Positions 36,221-49,600 of a stretch of 64,000 nucleotides of DNA are shown here, piece by piece. The notes beneath the pieces were generated by a model. The model did no database searches and was not told where the DNA came from. It saw only the letters and a list, made by a program, of their open reading frames with translations. The position numbers and the translations under genes were made by a program. This DNA comes from Fulvia fulva. Its lineage: Eukaryota > Ascomycota > Dothideomycetes > Mycosphaerellales > Mycosphaerellaceae. The DNA is taken from positions 1,488,001 through 1,552,000 of the forward strand of contig NC_063012.1 in NCBI RefSeq assembly GCF_020509005.1, written 5' to 3'. Position 1 is the first letter of the stretch. Each line of letters begins with the position of its first letter.

Positions 36221-36473
36221 CCTTCGCTGTTGTTCGGGGTCGCGCTTCCTAATTGGGCAGTTGTCCTCCGCAACTCCGCAATTCTAGGGTCTGCCTTCAG
36301 GGGAAGGGGACCTCGGTTTTGGGGTTTTTTTTTGTATCACAATTGCGCCGCCGCCAGCGCAGGCGGGTCGCTACTGCTTGAGTAGATTGCTCGTCTTGAT
36401 AAGGGCTATCGATTGAATGGTCCTCGTCCTAGTACCCGAAAGAGTGCTCTCCCTAGAACGTATATCTAGAATC

Positions 36474-36490
36474 CTATTTACTTTATATAG
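36474..36490. repeat. Target-site duplication of LINE D, right
   Basis: CTATTTACTTTATATAG is the same 17 bp as 31311-31327; Gypsy3 sequence continues after it. Confidence 0.88.
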
Positions 36491-37717
36491 TATAACTAGA
36501 TAAGAAGCTATTACCGGACTATATTTATCTATAGAGTAGTTTATAGCTAGTAGGGAGTATATCGATATACTTAAAACCTTGCCTCCCTTAGGAGGCCTAT
36601 ATTTATATTTATACTTTTTCTCGTTTTCTCGTAACTCTAACTCGTATAGTCTACTACGTATTACTCTTACGTAGTAGACTAGGCGTTATTCGCGCCGCCG
36701 GTATTATTAGCGTTACTACTATTACTACCGTTACGGCGGTTATTACTTAGGCTATAGCCTAGCGTAAATAGGCGGCGGGCGACATCTCGAAGGGGGTACT
36801 AATTGGTATCGATACGGCGGTAACCTTCTTATTCGTACTTTAAGTACCGATTCTAATCGATATATTCCTAGACGTAAGTAGTATCTAAAGGTTAGATATA
36901 CTAAAATGCCTAAGGTCGATTAGCCTACTTAGTCTTAGCGTTTAGGTAAGTATTATTACCGCTACTACCCGAAGCCGTATCCTTCTTATCGTCGTTACCC
37001 TTAGTAGTCTTCTTATTACCTTAGGTCTTATTACTATTACCGGTCTTACTGTACTTAAGGTCAAACGCCTTAAACTTATCCTCGTAGTTATATAGCGTAG
37101 AAACGACTTACTTAAGGGTTATATTAACTATATCCTCGTTTATAATACGGTTGTTATAGCGCGAGTTTAACTTACGGAGTAGGAAGTCCTTCTCGAGTTT
37201 CTTTTCCTTCGCGCCGTTATTAAGGTTAACGATATCGGCGTTCTTACGGAAGGATAGGTAGAAGTCACTAAACTTCTCCTTATTACCCTACTATAGAGTA
37301 TTAAGCTTAGTTATAGTATTAGTATAGGCATTACGGGTACCGTAGCGCCGGGCTAGATCTTCTATTATCTTCTCTATAGAAGCGTACTAAGTAGTCGTAC
37401 CTTCCGTAGACTTAGTAAGACTAGGGATCTTTAAGTCGATATAGGTCTATATACCGTTCTTTAACTAGCTCTAGACGTTCTAAAGGGAGTCCTTTATAGT
37501 ACGGTACTTCGAGGCTTAGAGCTTAGCTTTAGTAGTACGCTACTACTCTTAGAACTTAATATCGTCGCTCTTTAGATCGCACTTAGTAGGGGCCTTTAGC
37601 TCGTTAGAGGACTTGATACTAGTAGTTATATCGGCGGCGAGATTGTATAATACGCTAGGCATATTATAGTCTTATATTGACGACACTTATAAATATATAT
37701 ACGAAGGAGACGGACTC
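36491..37717 (-). mobile_element. Gypsy3 element, gag part
   Basis: Minus-strand translation at about 37,660-37,000 gives a retrotransposon gag: an N-terminal LAADITTSIKSSNELK-like start, then LARRYGTRNAYTNTITKL, FSDFYLSFRKNADIV, LRKLNSRYNNRI and YEDKFKAFDLKYSKTGN. This is followed by a low-complexity Asn/Lys/Gly stretch. RIP stops are scattered through it. It is separated from its protease-RT by LINE D. The 5' LTR should lie further right, but LINE C begins at about 37,718 and I could not identify the LTR beyond it. Confidence 0.75.
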
Positions 37718-40700
37718 GGATTTTCGCCTTATATTGCTAAATACGACATATTCGAAAGCTCTTATTAAGGCTATTTAAACGATCTATAAAGTAGGCCACT
37801 GCCCCTAGAATTAAGGGAGTTCTACCTTATTTAATTTAGATAGCTTAAAGTTCTCTTCACCCTATTTCTTTAGCTTTCTAGCCCTAAACGCCGCGGAGGT
37901 GCCTAGCTATATTAGGTAACTCCTAGGTAATAGTAGCCTAGGCTACGGTACTACCGGCGCCTACGGCTCTATAGGCGAAGCTCCCCTAAGACAACTGGTA
38001 GTAACTTATAGAGGACGTAAAAAGTATAGAAACTAACGATTAGCTCCTATACCGGTCTCTATAGGTGATAATTACTTAGCTACGTACGGCGCTTATACTA
38101 TCGTTTTACCGAGGGTAATAAGAAATAAGGACGACGTCTTAGGCGATTAGTAAGGACACCCGGAATTAACACCCCTATAGCTAGGTATCGGTCGCGGTAT
38201 CGACACTAGGCCCCCTCCTAACGTACGATATAGTTACGATCCGTATTATAGTAAAGGAAGACTAGGCCGAAGTTACGAATCTATCGAATAAGGAGCTCGC
38301 CTAACGAATTAATTAACTAGGGGTAGTCGTAGTAAACTAATAGTCTAATAGTACTCTATAGATCTATACTAGCTCTACTACTACTAGGAGGCACCTAGAG
38401 GTATAGCTATAGTAGGTATCTAAGGTTACGGTATTAGCGAAGGTCTTAACGAAGCAATTTACGATCCTAGTCTACGATATGCCTAAGGAGTTCGACCTAA
38501 CTATTTAAGGTTACCTACGTACTCTCTAAGAGGACAACCCGGTAACTCTTAACTCTCTAATCTAGAAGGCGACTTAGCTCTATAGGAAATGGCTAGAAGG
38601 TAAGAAGGCCTCGGCGCTAATAGTATAGCTATAAGACGCGAAAGCGGCGGATCTAGTAATAGAATAAGGCCTAATCTAGTAATATAGCCTTAAGATAGTA
38701 GAAAAGCACTCTTTATCCTTTCGTGTCCTCTAATACTTTAAATGCTAATAGTATAGACACTAAACCTATACGTGTATAAACAAGTAGGCCTACTCGAACT
38801 ATATAGGAGACTATATATCTAGGAACTATATATTGGCTACGAGGCGGTATACGAACTGTCTAGGGTACTATCTATCGTATAGCGCGGAATGCCTATAGCG
38901 GAAACTAGCAAAAAACAAGGCAATTATAAATAGAACCGTCGCCCTAAGATTCTACGGCGACTATAAGGCTAGTCTATACCGGAACTAGCTAGCGGTAGTC
39001 GGGTATAAGCGCCCTAGGGCCGAGAATAATTTCAAGGATACGTAACCTAGAGCGTACGGGAGGCTACGTACTCTACTAGTTACGGCGAGGGAATCTAACT
39101 AGGCCCGGCTCCCCTTTAGTATATAACCGATACGCGTAGACTAGGACGCGCTAGGTAGTAGGACATAGGATATTATAGAGGAAATGATTATTAATAACGA
39201 TAACTAGCCTCGATACGCTTAATATTATCTAGTATAACGTTAACTATAGTAAGGATATAGTCTAGAACCATTTCCTATACGAGGCGGACCCGTACGTCTA
39301 CTACGTCCTAGTAATCTAGGAGCTATAGATTAACCCGTACTATAAGAGACTAACGACCTATAAGTTACTAGGCTATACGATATACCTACGAGGCGACGGT
39401 AGACCCCATACGTACTTCTATATTAGTAAGGACATACTAGAATCCGACTAGGAGGTAGTGTACTACGTAGACGAAGAAGGCGGGGGCGATATTACCTCCC
39501 TCTACGTAGGTAGTACCTAGATATATACCCTATATATACAACCGCTAGCCTCGAGGTCTAGCCGCGACCTTAGGGTCTATAGACACTTAGATAGTACGCT
39601 TAAGAGACAAGGGTACTACATCGTAGTAGGAGACTTTAATATATACTACCCTTCCTAGGAAAGTCTTATATAGCCGTACCTTATAGCCGACGAAGTACTC
39701 GACTTAATAGCGAGTAACGTAATTGCCCTTAATACTCCGAAGGACCTAGGTACCTAGAAGAGAGGGGGACTCTAAGGCACGATCGACCTCTTCTAGATCT
39801 TAGATAGCTACTACTATATAGTAACCTACTATAGGATCGAATATAAACTCGAGGCGTCGTTAGACTATATACTAGTTAGGACCTCTATTACGGTATAGAT
39901 ATAACGTATACTAGCGAGAACCCCTAAGCTAAACTAGAGAAAGGCCTACTAGGCTAATATCTAGGCGTACCTCGACAACTCCGAGAGGCTAGTCTAGATC
40001 ACGTAGTAGTAATATAATAGTAAAGACGAGATAGACGAGGTAGTCTAAGGGTTAATAGACGAAATAAGAAAAGCGACCTTACTTTACGTTCCGCTTACCT
40101 AACTAACGATATAGTCTAAACTATACTAGACGCCGAAGTATACTACCGTAGTAAGAGAAGTAAGGAGAGCCCGCCGGGTATAGACGAGTAGCTATAGTAA
40201 GGAGGCCTAGAACGTATATAGGGAGGTATACTAATAGAAGAAAGCTATAATACGGAGGGAGAAAGTAGTCGGCTAGAGGGCTATAGTAGAAGAAATCGCC
40301 GGCAAGCTAGCGAGGATATAGAAGCTAGCGAAATAGGCCCGATAGGACCCTATATAGGGCCCCTCCTTCTCTATCCTAGCGCTGTAATCGCCTAGTAGCC
40401 CGGTTAGCGACCCCGAGGCTAAGGCGCGTCTACTAGCTAGCAAGTTCTTCCCGCTCCTAGTCGAGGCTAATCTAAGCGACATAAATAGCTCTACTCCCCT
40501 AGCCCCTAGTATCGCGGTCTAATAGGAGGTGTCCGAGGGAGAAGTTACCGCTATACTTAGGAAGTTACCGGTAAAGAAAGCCCCGGGCCGGATAGGATCC
40601 TAAACGAGCGACTAAAGAAGTATAGAGATTAACTAGCCCTAGTAGTCGTAGCGATCTTTAACGCCTGCCTATAGACCGGATACTACCCGATAGCATTTAA

Positions 40701-42685
40701 ACAATCGACGATAGTAGTCCTACGTAAGCCGTAAAAGGAAGACTATACGTAGGTAAAGTCGTACCGCCTAATTACGCTCCTTAATACTCTCGGAAAGGCG
40801 CTTAAGAAGCTAGTTATAACGAGACTCTCCGAGGCGGTAGAGGAATACTCCCTACTCCCGGACACCTAGATAGGTACGCGCCTATAGCGATCGACGCTAT
40901 CCGCGATAGAACTTATTACCTCTTAGGTAAAGGCTATCTAGTATAAGAATAGGGATAAGGTAGTATCCTTACTTAGTCTAGATATATCGGGAGCCTTCGA
41001 CTACGTATTATACCCGCGGCTACTCTATATCCTAAGGTCGAAAGGACTCCCTAAGTAGCTTATTAACTTCGTACGGTCCTACCTCTAAAACCGTAGTACG
41101 TCGATCCTAGTCGGCTAGTATAAAAGCCTATTTTAAGTAGTCTATACTAGAATCCCGTAAGGCTTAACGCTAGTACCTATTCTGTTCCTCTTCTTTATAG
41201 CGACGCTACTCCTAGCCCTAGAATCCTAGAACACCGCTACGAGCGGCTTCGTAGACGACATAAACATCCTAGCGTAGTCTTCCTCGACTAAGGAGAACTA
41301 TAGGCTACTAGAAGAGAAGCACAAGATCTACGAGGACTAGGCTAGGAGGTACGGGGCTCGGTTTGCCCTAGAAAAGTACAATCTGATACACTTTACGCGC
41401 CGGCCACGGTTCTACAATATATAAGCTTCTATCTAGATATAGGGGCACACGACTAACCCGGTAAATCAGCTTAGGATCCTCGGACTATAGGTAGACCCGG
41501 CGCTACGGTAGAGGAAGTACGTATAGGCAATATTACGGAAACCTAAACAGAATATAGCATTATACTAGAGGCTTACTACGTCTATATAGGGGGCGGACTT
41601 TCGGTAGTTACGACTTCTATATACGGCTATTATACGGCTAGTCCTTACCTATAGTAGCTAAGTATAGTCCTTAGACGAGAGGGCCTACCTATTAAAGAGA
41701 CTCGTCGCGCCGTTAGCGAAGATCTAAAACTAATGCCTAAGGAAGGTTACCGGAGTATATAAGTCGATACTAATAAGGATACTTAAGTATAAGACCGCTA
41801 TACCGCCGATCGACCTATATATCTAGGGACTACGGACCTCCTACTTAGGCAAGTCGGTATAGTACCTAGTATAGAAGGTCATTACTAGTATAGTCGTAAG
41901 GGCCCGTAAATTAGTACTAGCGTATAAGGGTATTCGTCCTAGAAACGAGCCGAACTACCGGGTAAGGGACAAATAGCTAGTAATATAATAGGAAGGTAAG
42001 AAATTGTTTATAGAGTAACTATAGAAAGAGAGGTAGAACAACTAGGTTGTAGGGTATAGTAGACGCCCTTAGCTAGTAGGATAACCTAAGGAATAGTTAG
42101 CTACGAAATTCGCGGTTAAGTACCCCCTAAAGCTTATCTACTACCGCCTTACGAGGGTATAGAGTAGTATAGTAACCTAACTACGAAGCGAACATATCGG
42201 CCTCTAGGGGTACCTATTATAGAGGAAGGTTCTAGAATATACGAATCCTAGCTACCTCTACGGCTATTACTCCTAGAACGTACGGTACGTTTCCTCGTCT
42301 ACCCGAGGTAATCGCTAGGAAGGGGGGAGTAGATAGTAAAGGCGAGGAACCGGACGATTAGGGCACTTCTTAATAACGTTAAGGACCTACGGCGTATTAT
42401 AAACTAGATACTAGAGAAGGGCTAGCTAGAATAGTACCGCCTAGTAGGAGTAGTATAGGAAGAGAGGATACGGCGTAGCGCGGCGAGACCGGCTAGGAGC
42501 GGAGGCTAACGGGGTAGTAATATAGACTACGTACGTTTAGAGGGAAAGCTAATCTAGATAAGGAGAAGTCGGGGGCGGGAAGGGTTTTTACCTATTCGGG
42601 TTTTCCTTTATATATAACAATAGATATATACCTATATAGGCCGAATAGGGTCCTAGAATAGGGGAATGACAAATCTATCTATCTA
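37718..42685 (+). mobile_element. LINE family 1 copy C, near full length, RIP-saturated
   Basis: Co-linear with LINE B and LINE A. It starts with GATTTTCGCC at about 37,718 and ends with a (TATC)n tail at about 42,672-42,685. ORF1 zinc-knuckle remnants lie near 38,730-38,890; ORF2 endonuclease from about 39,220; RT with FVDD near 41,255 (here GFVDDINI). It is very similar to LINE A, including the same RIP changes (the antisense shadow frame 40273-40482 is identical to 8107-8316). No target duplication was recognised at its ends. Confidence 0.87.
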
Positions 42686-42930
42686 TTAATAGTAGTATTA
42701 GATACCGAGCTAACTATTTACTTATATCTATAACTTCTATTTACTCTATAGCGGTAGGGCTTAGTCGATAACTATACCTTACTATAGCGAAAGTATAGTA
42801 ATAGACGATAAGGTTAACGCGACCCTAGCTGTCTTAGTAGTAGTACTGGCGGTAACGATACTTAATATAGCCTAGTAATATACTATATTAAGTTATAAAG
42901 TAGGTATGGTATAAACTCAATTAACGGTGA
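42686..42930. other. RIP-affected flank at the edge of the repeat block
   Basis: This stretch of about 245 bp still has TA-rich, CA/TG-poor composition but matches no repeat I can recognise in the window. Beyond about 42,930 composition becomes normal for host sequence. It may be RIP spill-over into unique DNA or the rest of the Gypsy3 5' LTR/UTR. Confidence 0.5.
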
Positions 42931-43633
42931 ACGAAGGGATGCGGCGTGTTAGAGTCCTATAATCCTATTAGCGCGGATCTTATTACATGTCTTGTAATTG
43001 GCGTGCTACAGACTACCGAGTAGGCCAGAGTCTGCTGCGCGTCTGCAAATCTCGCCACACGGATCCTGGTGAGCACCGCCACGGGAATCGTGATCTCCCA
43101 TGTGTTCTTCTCCTCCTTCGCGGGCCCTTTTCCCATCATCCTCCTTCTCCTCTCTTCGCACGGCGAGCTTGCTCGTCTGATCACCGTCGTCGCCTTTGGG
43201 TCTGGCGCCTCTGGTGTATGTGTCAGCGCATTGTTGCCATGGATTCGTGTATAAGTGAGAGGCGATTTTCCGGCAGTCCGACCTAGTGATGTCTGTGAAG
43301 TCGTTTGCGGGAGCATCGTGGGTGTTCTGCGTCGTGGTCTGCGTCGTGGGTGTTCTGCGTCGTGGGTGCTCCTCGCGGTCGCTGTAAGGGTATGGATGAG
43401 GCTCCGGACTAGCATGAGACTAGTATGGTACTGCTCTTTCCATTGACGGACCCTGACACCGTGGCTTACACAGCCTGCAAGAAATCTCATCAGATTCATG
43501 CCACGTCAAGCAGCCCTATCTGCAACTACCTAAAAGTGCTGTCCTGCATATCATGCAATCCTACAGCCAAAATGTGCCGAAAAATCAACAGGGTATAACC
43601 TAAATCAAGCCCAAACACCATGCTTGTAATGCT
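42931..43633. other. Intergenic sequence between repeat block and the Trp/Lys-repeat gene
   Basis: About 700 bp of host-like composition with no supported gene. It holds the 3' flank of the minus-strand gene ending at 43,634 and a short tandem repeat at 43,317-43,372. A 180-codon minus frame (42957-43499) has no recognisable features and overlaps the repeat. Confidence 0.5.
43317..43372. repeat. Short GC-rich tandem repeat
   Basis: A 12-16 bp unit containing CTGCGTCGTGGGTGTT is repeated three to four times with one shortened unit. Confidence 0.7.
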
Positions 43634-46600
43634 CTAGAAGCCCGCAATCTTCTTAAACCAGCTCTGTCTGCGGTTGTTTGCTGGCCTCCCATCCCATGTC
43701 TTCGCGCCCATGTCATCATATCCAAGGCTGTTGCTTGGTCCGCCATAGCTCTTGTTGCGGCCATGAGAGCTGCCGCCACTGCCACTGGGAACATCCCGCC
43801 TTCTTCTACGTCGCTCAGAGTCCTCGTCGGCGTAGTCGCCCTGCTCTCGTCTGCGTCTGTTGCGGTATTCGCGTGCCGTGGTGTCGTCAAGAGCGTCAGG
43901 CGCGTTATCTTCGGCATAGTGTACAGGCGCATCGATGATTGTGCCTTCGATGGGTGGAGGCGGCGGTCGGTCCTCGTTTACAGAGTGCACCCAAGACGCA
44001 GTTTTATCACCGCCGGTCTTGATAGCGTGAGCAATTGGCGAGGGGACCACACCAGGGGAATGCTCACCATTGCGCTTATCATAAACCCCGTCAGCTGCAG
44101 GATAGTCAGAGCGACGACGTGAGGGACGTGGTCGCTCCTTCTCGGTACCTTGATCCACGCTACGGCGCAATCTGCGCTCCTCTCGGCGCACTCGTCGAGC
44201 TTCGTCGTCGTCCGGAGCGTCCATGTATGATCGTCGCCTGTCAGTCTTAGGTCTTGAGCTTGCTGCGGCTTCATCCTCGGCTCGTTGACGTTCCTTCTCG
44301 CGACGACGTTCGCGGCGTTCTTCTCGAGCTTGCTCTTCTTCGCGGGCAAGACGATCATCTTCGGCACGGCGTGCTTCCTTCTCCGCGCGACGGGCTCGAC
44401 GTCTTTCGGCCTCGCGCTGATCTTCTTCCTCGCGTGCCCTAACACGACGGCTGTCTTCCTTTTCACGTCGACGAGCGGCACGAGCCTCCTCGTCAGCGGC
44501 TTCGCGATCGCGACGCTCACGACGCTCCCGCCGACGAGCTTCTTTTGCTTCAGCGTCTTCCACATCAGTCATGGGCACAGGATCTGCGTAGGCGTTGCCA
44601 TCGGATGGCATTCGACTACGGTTCACCTTGCGATCTTCTCGTCGAAGACGTTTCGCGTGGTCGTCATCGTAGGCTGATCCGCGCTTGCGCCGACCGTCCT
44701 CGCTCTCGTAGGCTTTGCTTTGACGACGATCTGGCGTTGGTCGAGCAGAGAAGGCGCCCAAGATGCCTCCCATCAGACCAGCCGTCTTCTTCGCGCTGGA
44801 GGTAGTTCTTCGCACTGGTGCTGGTCGCTCCACGAATGCGAGATCATCGGGGCCAGAAAAGACTTTGGCCTCATCAGAGTGACGAACTGCATCGGGCATC
44901 AACTCATCGTCCGCGCCTCCGAGACCGCCTGACATGTAAGATGGTTCCCGTCTTGACTTGCTCGACTTTTTGCGTTGCTTGGGCTCGGCCATGTCCTTGG
45001 CGGAATCCTCAGGCGCGTCGACCATGACAAGGTCATCCGAGTCAATGGCATATGGGTCTGGGACCTTACGAGAAGACTTCTCCCTTGTGGACTTGGAGCG
45101 ACTGACACCCATAACCTTGGCTGCCTTGGCTGACATCTCGTGATCTTCTGGCGGTGGGGACATGAGGCCGTTGTCTTCGACAGCCGTGGAGTGACGACGT
45201 GAGCTGGGTTTGGTAGACTGGCGAGTCGATTTTGAACGGGCTGGAGTCCCTCCCATACCGAACATGGAGAAGCTCATGCCACGAGAAGTGCTTGGCCGAG
45301 ACTTTGATTCGCGCTTGCCATCTTTGTCGGAGCCTGATGACTTGGATGACTTCTCGAGTGGGTCCTTGTCAGAGGGCTTGCGCGCCGACTTAGATCGAGA
45401 AAGCCCCGCAGGCCGTTCATTGGAAGGAGTTGTGGCACCGTCTTTCTTTGTCGGCTTCTTAGATGGAGTCGCACCCCAGAATCCCCACGAAGACGAGCCA
45501 GTGTCGCGCACAACTTTTGGGCGTTCCTTTTTCGAAGACCTTGATTTGTCTTTCGTCTCGTCCTCGGGCGGCGGCGTAGGGAGGTCATCGTCGCCGGCTC
45601 CCATGAGATCGTCATCGTTAGTCGGCGGCGGTGGCGCTTCAACCACCACAGGCTCTGTTTTCTTCGACTTCGATTCTTTAGTAGACTTGCTGGACACTTT
45701 CTTATCTTTGGAAGACTTCCTCGGCGGTGGTGAAACCATTTCCGGTTCTGGGTCAAAGTCGAGGATGTCGTCCACAGGGAACCCTCCAGGCACAGGAGAT
45801 TCCGAGTGAGGAATGACCGGCTCAGCAGCGGACAGGTCCTTCTTGTTGTCCTTCTTCGAGGAGCCCGACTTCTTGGACTTCTTCTCGGGTACCGCAGCTG
45901 GGACTGGTACCTCGAAGACAGGTTCCGGTTCTGGCTCAGGCTCAGGCCAGAAGTCCTCGGGTGGTGCAGCACTAGCGCCCTTCTTCGACTTTGATGGCTT
46001 GGCGTCGGTGGAGTCGCCTTGCAGTGCTTTTATGCGGTCCTGAATGCTCGATGTCTTCGCGTTAGCCTTCATCTTGGAAGACGCGCTCGCTTTGGGTGGC
46101 GGCATTGCTGAGGTGAGCCCATTGTCGCCAAAGGAAACATCTGGCATCTTCGTACTGCCGTTGTAAGCTGCGTCTTGATTGGCCCAGAGGTCCGAGCCAA
46201 TCTTACTCTTCGTGGCAGTCGCGGGTGTGGCGTTCTTGGTAGATTTGAGTGACGAACCCCAAAATCCCCAGCCGTCGGTCTTCTTTGATTCGTCAAAATC
46301 CAAATCCGGATCTAGCTCCGGTGCGTTGACGATGGCAGCAATTGGGTCTTCCTTAGGCTCTGACTTCTTGCTGGACTTGCTGTCGACTTTGCCCAACTTA
46401 TCCGTACCTTTCTTCTTGCTGTCCTTGTCCTTAGAAGACTTCTTCGATGGTGGTGCGGGCTCGTCGTCAAGATCGAGGATATCGTTCGGATCCTCACCAA
46501 GAGCAGCAGCAAAGGCATCCTCATCTGCTTTGCGCTGTGCCTCTTCTGCTTCGGCGGCCTCGGCGGCCTCGCGCTCCTTCTTCTCCTTCTTCTCTCTTTC

Positions 46601-49600
46601 TTTCTGCTCTTTGGGGGTCTCCTTCTTGCTTGGCTTCGATTTAGAGCTGCTGCCGAAAAGACCCCAACCAGAAGAAGATGACTTGTCTTCCTTCTTCTCT
46701 TCTTTGGGTGATTCTGGCGCGGGCTCCGGCTCAGCCTCCTCAACGATGTCAAGGATATCATCGAAGGCAGACCGTTTCGAGTCTTTCGATTTGGTCTTCG
46801 ACAGCGTGAGCTCCTCCACTTTAGGCGCTTCGACGATCTTGGATCCTTTCTTGTCTACTTGACCCTTCTTCTTCGTTGTAGTTGCGAATCCCCAAGAGTC
46901 ATCTGCCGGAGGCGCACTCATGTCAAGTAGATCCATTCCGTCCGCCGTATGTGCTGGGACATCTTCCAAGGCAAGCGGGGGAGGTGCAACCGGAGGTGCG
47001 TCAGAAGCGCTGCCCTTTTTCGCACCCTTCTTGGTCTTCTTTCCTGTCGTCCAAGGATCTTCTGCAGACTTCTCCTGGACAGATTCAGGCAATAAGATCG
47101 ATGCACCGGGACTAGGATCGGACACTTCCACCACGCCCTTGTTCTTGTCCTTCTTGGTTGCCTTCTTTTTGGTCCCAGTCGACCAAGAGTTCGCCCAGTC
47201 ATCCACTCCTTCAGCCTTGGGCTCAACGACCGCTTCTGGCATGAGAAACGCATCGTCGATAGGAGGAGGCGCCGGCGCAGCAGGCTCCCAAGCATCAACT
47301 TTGCCCTTCTTGGATTTTTTGTCGGCTTTCTTCGTGGTGCCAAACCCTGAGAACCAATCCCCGCCGCCCGCATCGGCGACTGGCTCTGGCGGGGGTGGAG
47401 GCGGAGGCGGAGCAGGTGGCAGCACTTCTTCCATCGCCCCTTTCTTGCCTTTCTTCTTGCTCTTGCTCGAAGTGTCTGCCCAACCACCGCCCAGCCAATC
47501 GGTCGTTGGTTCAGGCTCCACGACTGGAGGCACTTCAATCACCGGTTCAGCAGGCTCTTCAGACCAGTCAAATGTGCTCTTTGTTTTCGACTTCTTGTCC
47601 TTTTTGGTAGTCTTGCCCCATCCATCGAAAGCGTCCACCATTGCTGGGGCAGGCTCAGGTTCGGGCTCTGGGGGCGGTGGAGGCTCCTCTACTGGGAGCT
47701 CAACAATAGCGTTCTTGCCCGCCTTTTTGGCCTTCTTTTTGTCCTTCGCAGACATTCCGAAGGGCATTTCATCCTCCTTCTCCTTGACAGGCTCTGGCTC
47801 TGGTATCGCAATCGGTTCGGGCTCGGGCTCAGGTTCAGGTTGGTCCCACATCGAAGCGCCCTTCTTCTTTTTCTTATCTTTCTTACCTATGGAAGACCAA
47901 GAGTCTTCTGCTGGCGGCTCTTCTGGAGCAGGAGGCGGCGGTGGAGGGACTTCGACGATGGGCTCGGGTTCTGCTACTGCTCCCTTCTTCTTTTTCTTGT
48001 CTTTCTTGGTACTGAACGAAGCCCCTGGTAAGGTATGTTAGTCTAAGAGTCTCCAACGAAGAGGGCAAAAGCCATGAGCGTCCTTACATGGATCCTCTTC
48101 CGCCGGTGGCTCTACAGGCGGTGGCGGCGGAGCCTCGATGATCGGTTCTGGTTCTACCATTGCGCCCTTCTTCTTTTTCTTCTTGTCCTTAGCACTTGTA
48201 GACCCCCACAAATCCTCTTCTGCCTTGGGTTCCTCCTTGGCTGCCGGCGCACCGAGGTCGAGTGTGTCAGCAAGAGCGTCGCCGCCAGTATCGTCGAAGC
48301 TGAAGTCGAATGCATTGGACTTCTTCGTATCCTTGCTCTTCTTCGACGACGTCGAGGTGAAACCCCAGCCCGTGGATTCCTCTTGCTTCGGCTCTGCGGG
48401 AGCCTCAGCTTGGGAGCTACCGAATCCCCAAGACGCGGCAGCTCCGCTACCCCACCCACTGCCCCATCCTCCAAAGCTGAACCCACTAGACTTCTCAGCG
48501 GCAGGTTCAGTCTTCTTCCCGAGTCCAAAGTCAATGTCGAGTTTCGGGGCTGTCTTATCGTCGTTGAGGTTGATGTCGTCGAAGTTCATGTCTTCCTTCG
48601 TTGGTTCGGGGGCGACTGGCTCGTTCTGTGGCGAATAGCAGTCAGTATTGACGAAGAGGACACATGGTCGTTGTGATGTAACGAGTATGGCATCCGTTTC
48701 GAGATCAGGAGACCAGCAGCGCGTCGGGTGTTAATCGATAGGCAATGCTGCTTAAGATTGCTGGTCATAGCTCACGGCACCCTTCCCCGTGGGGCGATCT
48801 CGATCTAGCGCGGACACGCGAGAACAGATGGAAACAAGTCCGTAAATAACATACCTCGCCTTTCTTGCCTTTCTTCTTCTTGCCAAAACCCCAGTCGTCG
48901 TCGTTCGTTTCTGCTGGTGGTGGTATCTCGGGGGCAGGCGGTTCGGGCTCCGGCTCGGGCTCACCTTTCTTCTGTGCAAATTATATTAGACAACACGTCC
49001 GGAATGTATGCAATTAGTAGCGTTACCTTGGACTTCTTCTTTCCTACCGTCGCGAACGACCCCCAAGGATCTTCTGCCTCTACTGCTGGTTTTGGTTCTG
49101 GTTCTGGTTCTGGTTCTGGTTCGGGCTCAGGCTCAGGCTCAGGCTTAGGCTCAGGCTCTTTCTTCCCTTTCTAATGTGATGTCCGTTAGTTCGCGTTTCC
49201 CGAAAGGGGAGCGAGGAGCCTTGCGCGCCACATGAGACTCTCGCCAGTCACGCAAAGACTTCTGTGCGTAGTACCGCTTACCTTCTTCTTTTTGCCTGTA
49301 GTGAAGCCGCTCCAATCATCATCGGCGGCCACCTCTACGGCTGGCACGTCGACAACTTCAGCAACAGGCTCCGGCTCCACCTGCCCCTTCTTGCCCTTCT
49401 TGCCTTTCTTTCCAACTGCGGCGAAGGATCCCCAGTCTGTTACTGTCAGCTATGCCGTTGAGTGAGGTCTATTTCAGACAGACCATCCGCTGGAGAAGCA
49501 TCGGCAGCGCCAGATGCGGGCTGCTCCCCAGCCTTGTTGGCCTCCTCTTCCTCTTTCTTTTTCTCCTCGTCCTCCAGATCGTCCCAAATACTTTTCCTAT

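Larger units (their letters stand above)
31328..36473 (-). mobile_element. LINE family 2 element D, full length, only lightly RIP-mutated
   Basis: A 5,146 bp non-LTR retrotransposon inserted in Gypsy3 with a 17 bp target duplication. On minus it has a short 5' region (36,221-36,473), ORF1 (36,220-34,958), an 83 bp gap, ORF2 (34,874-31,521) and a 3' end with a short TATC tail. Unlike the surrounding DNA, it keeps many CA and TG dinucleotides, so it is probably the youngest insertion here. ORF1 is open; ORF2 has no frameshift but about a dozen in-frame stops. The layout is that of Tad-like fungal LINEs. Confidence 0.92.

Noticed and set aside
42957..43499. 180-codon minus frame next to the repeat block
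   Set aside because: No domain, Arg/Thr-rich composition, overlaps a tandem repeat; more likely 3' flank of the neighbouring gene.
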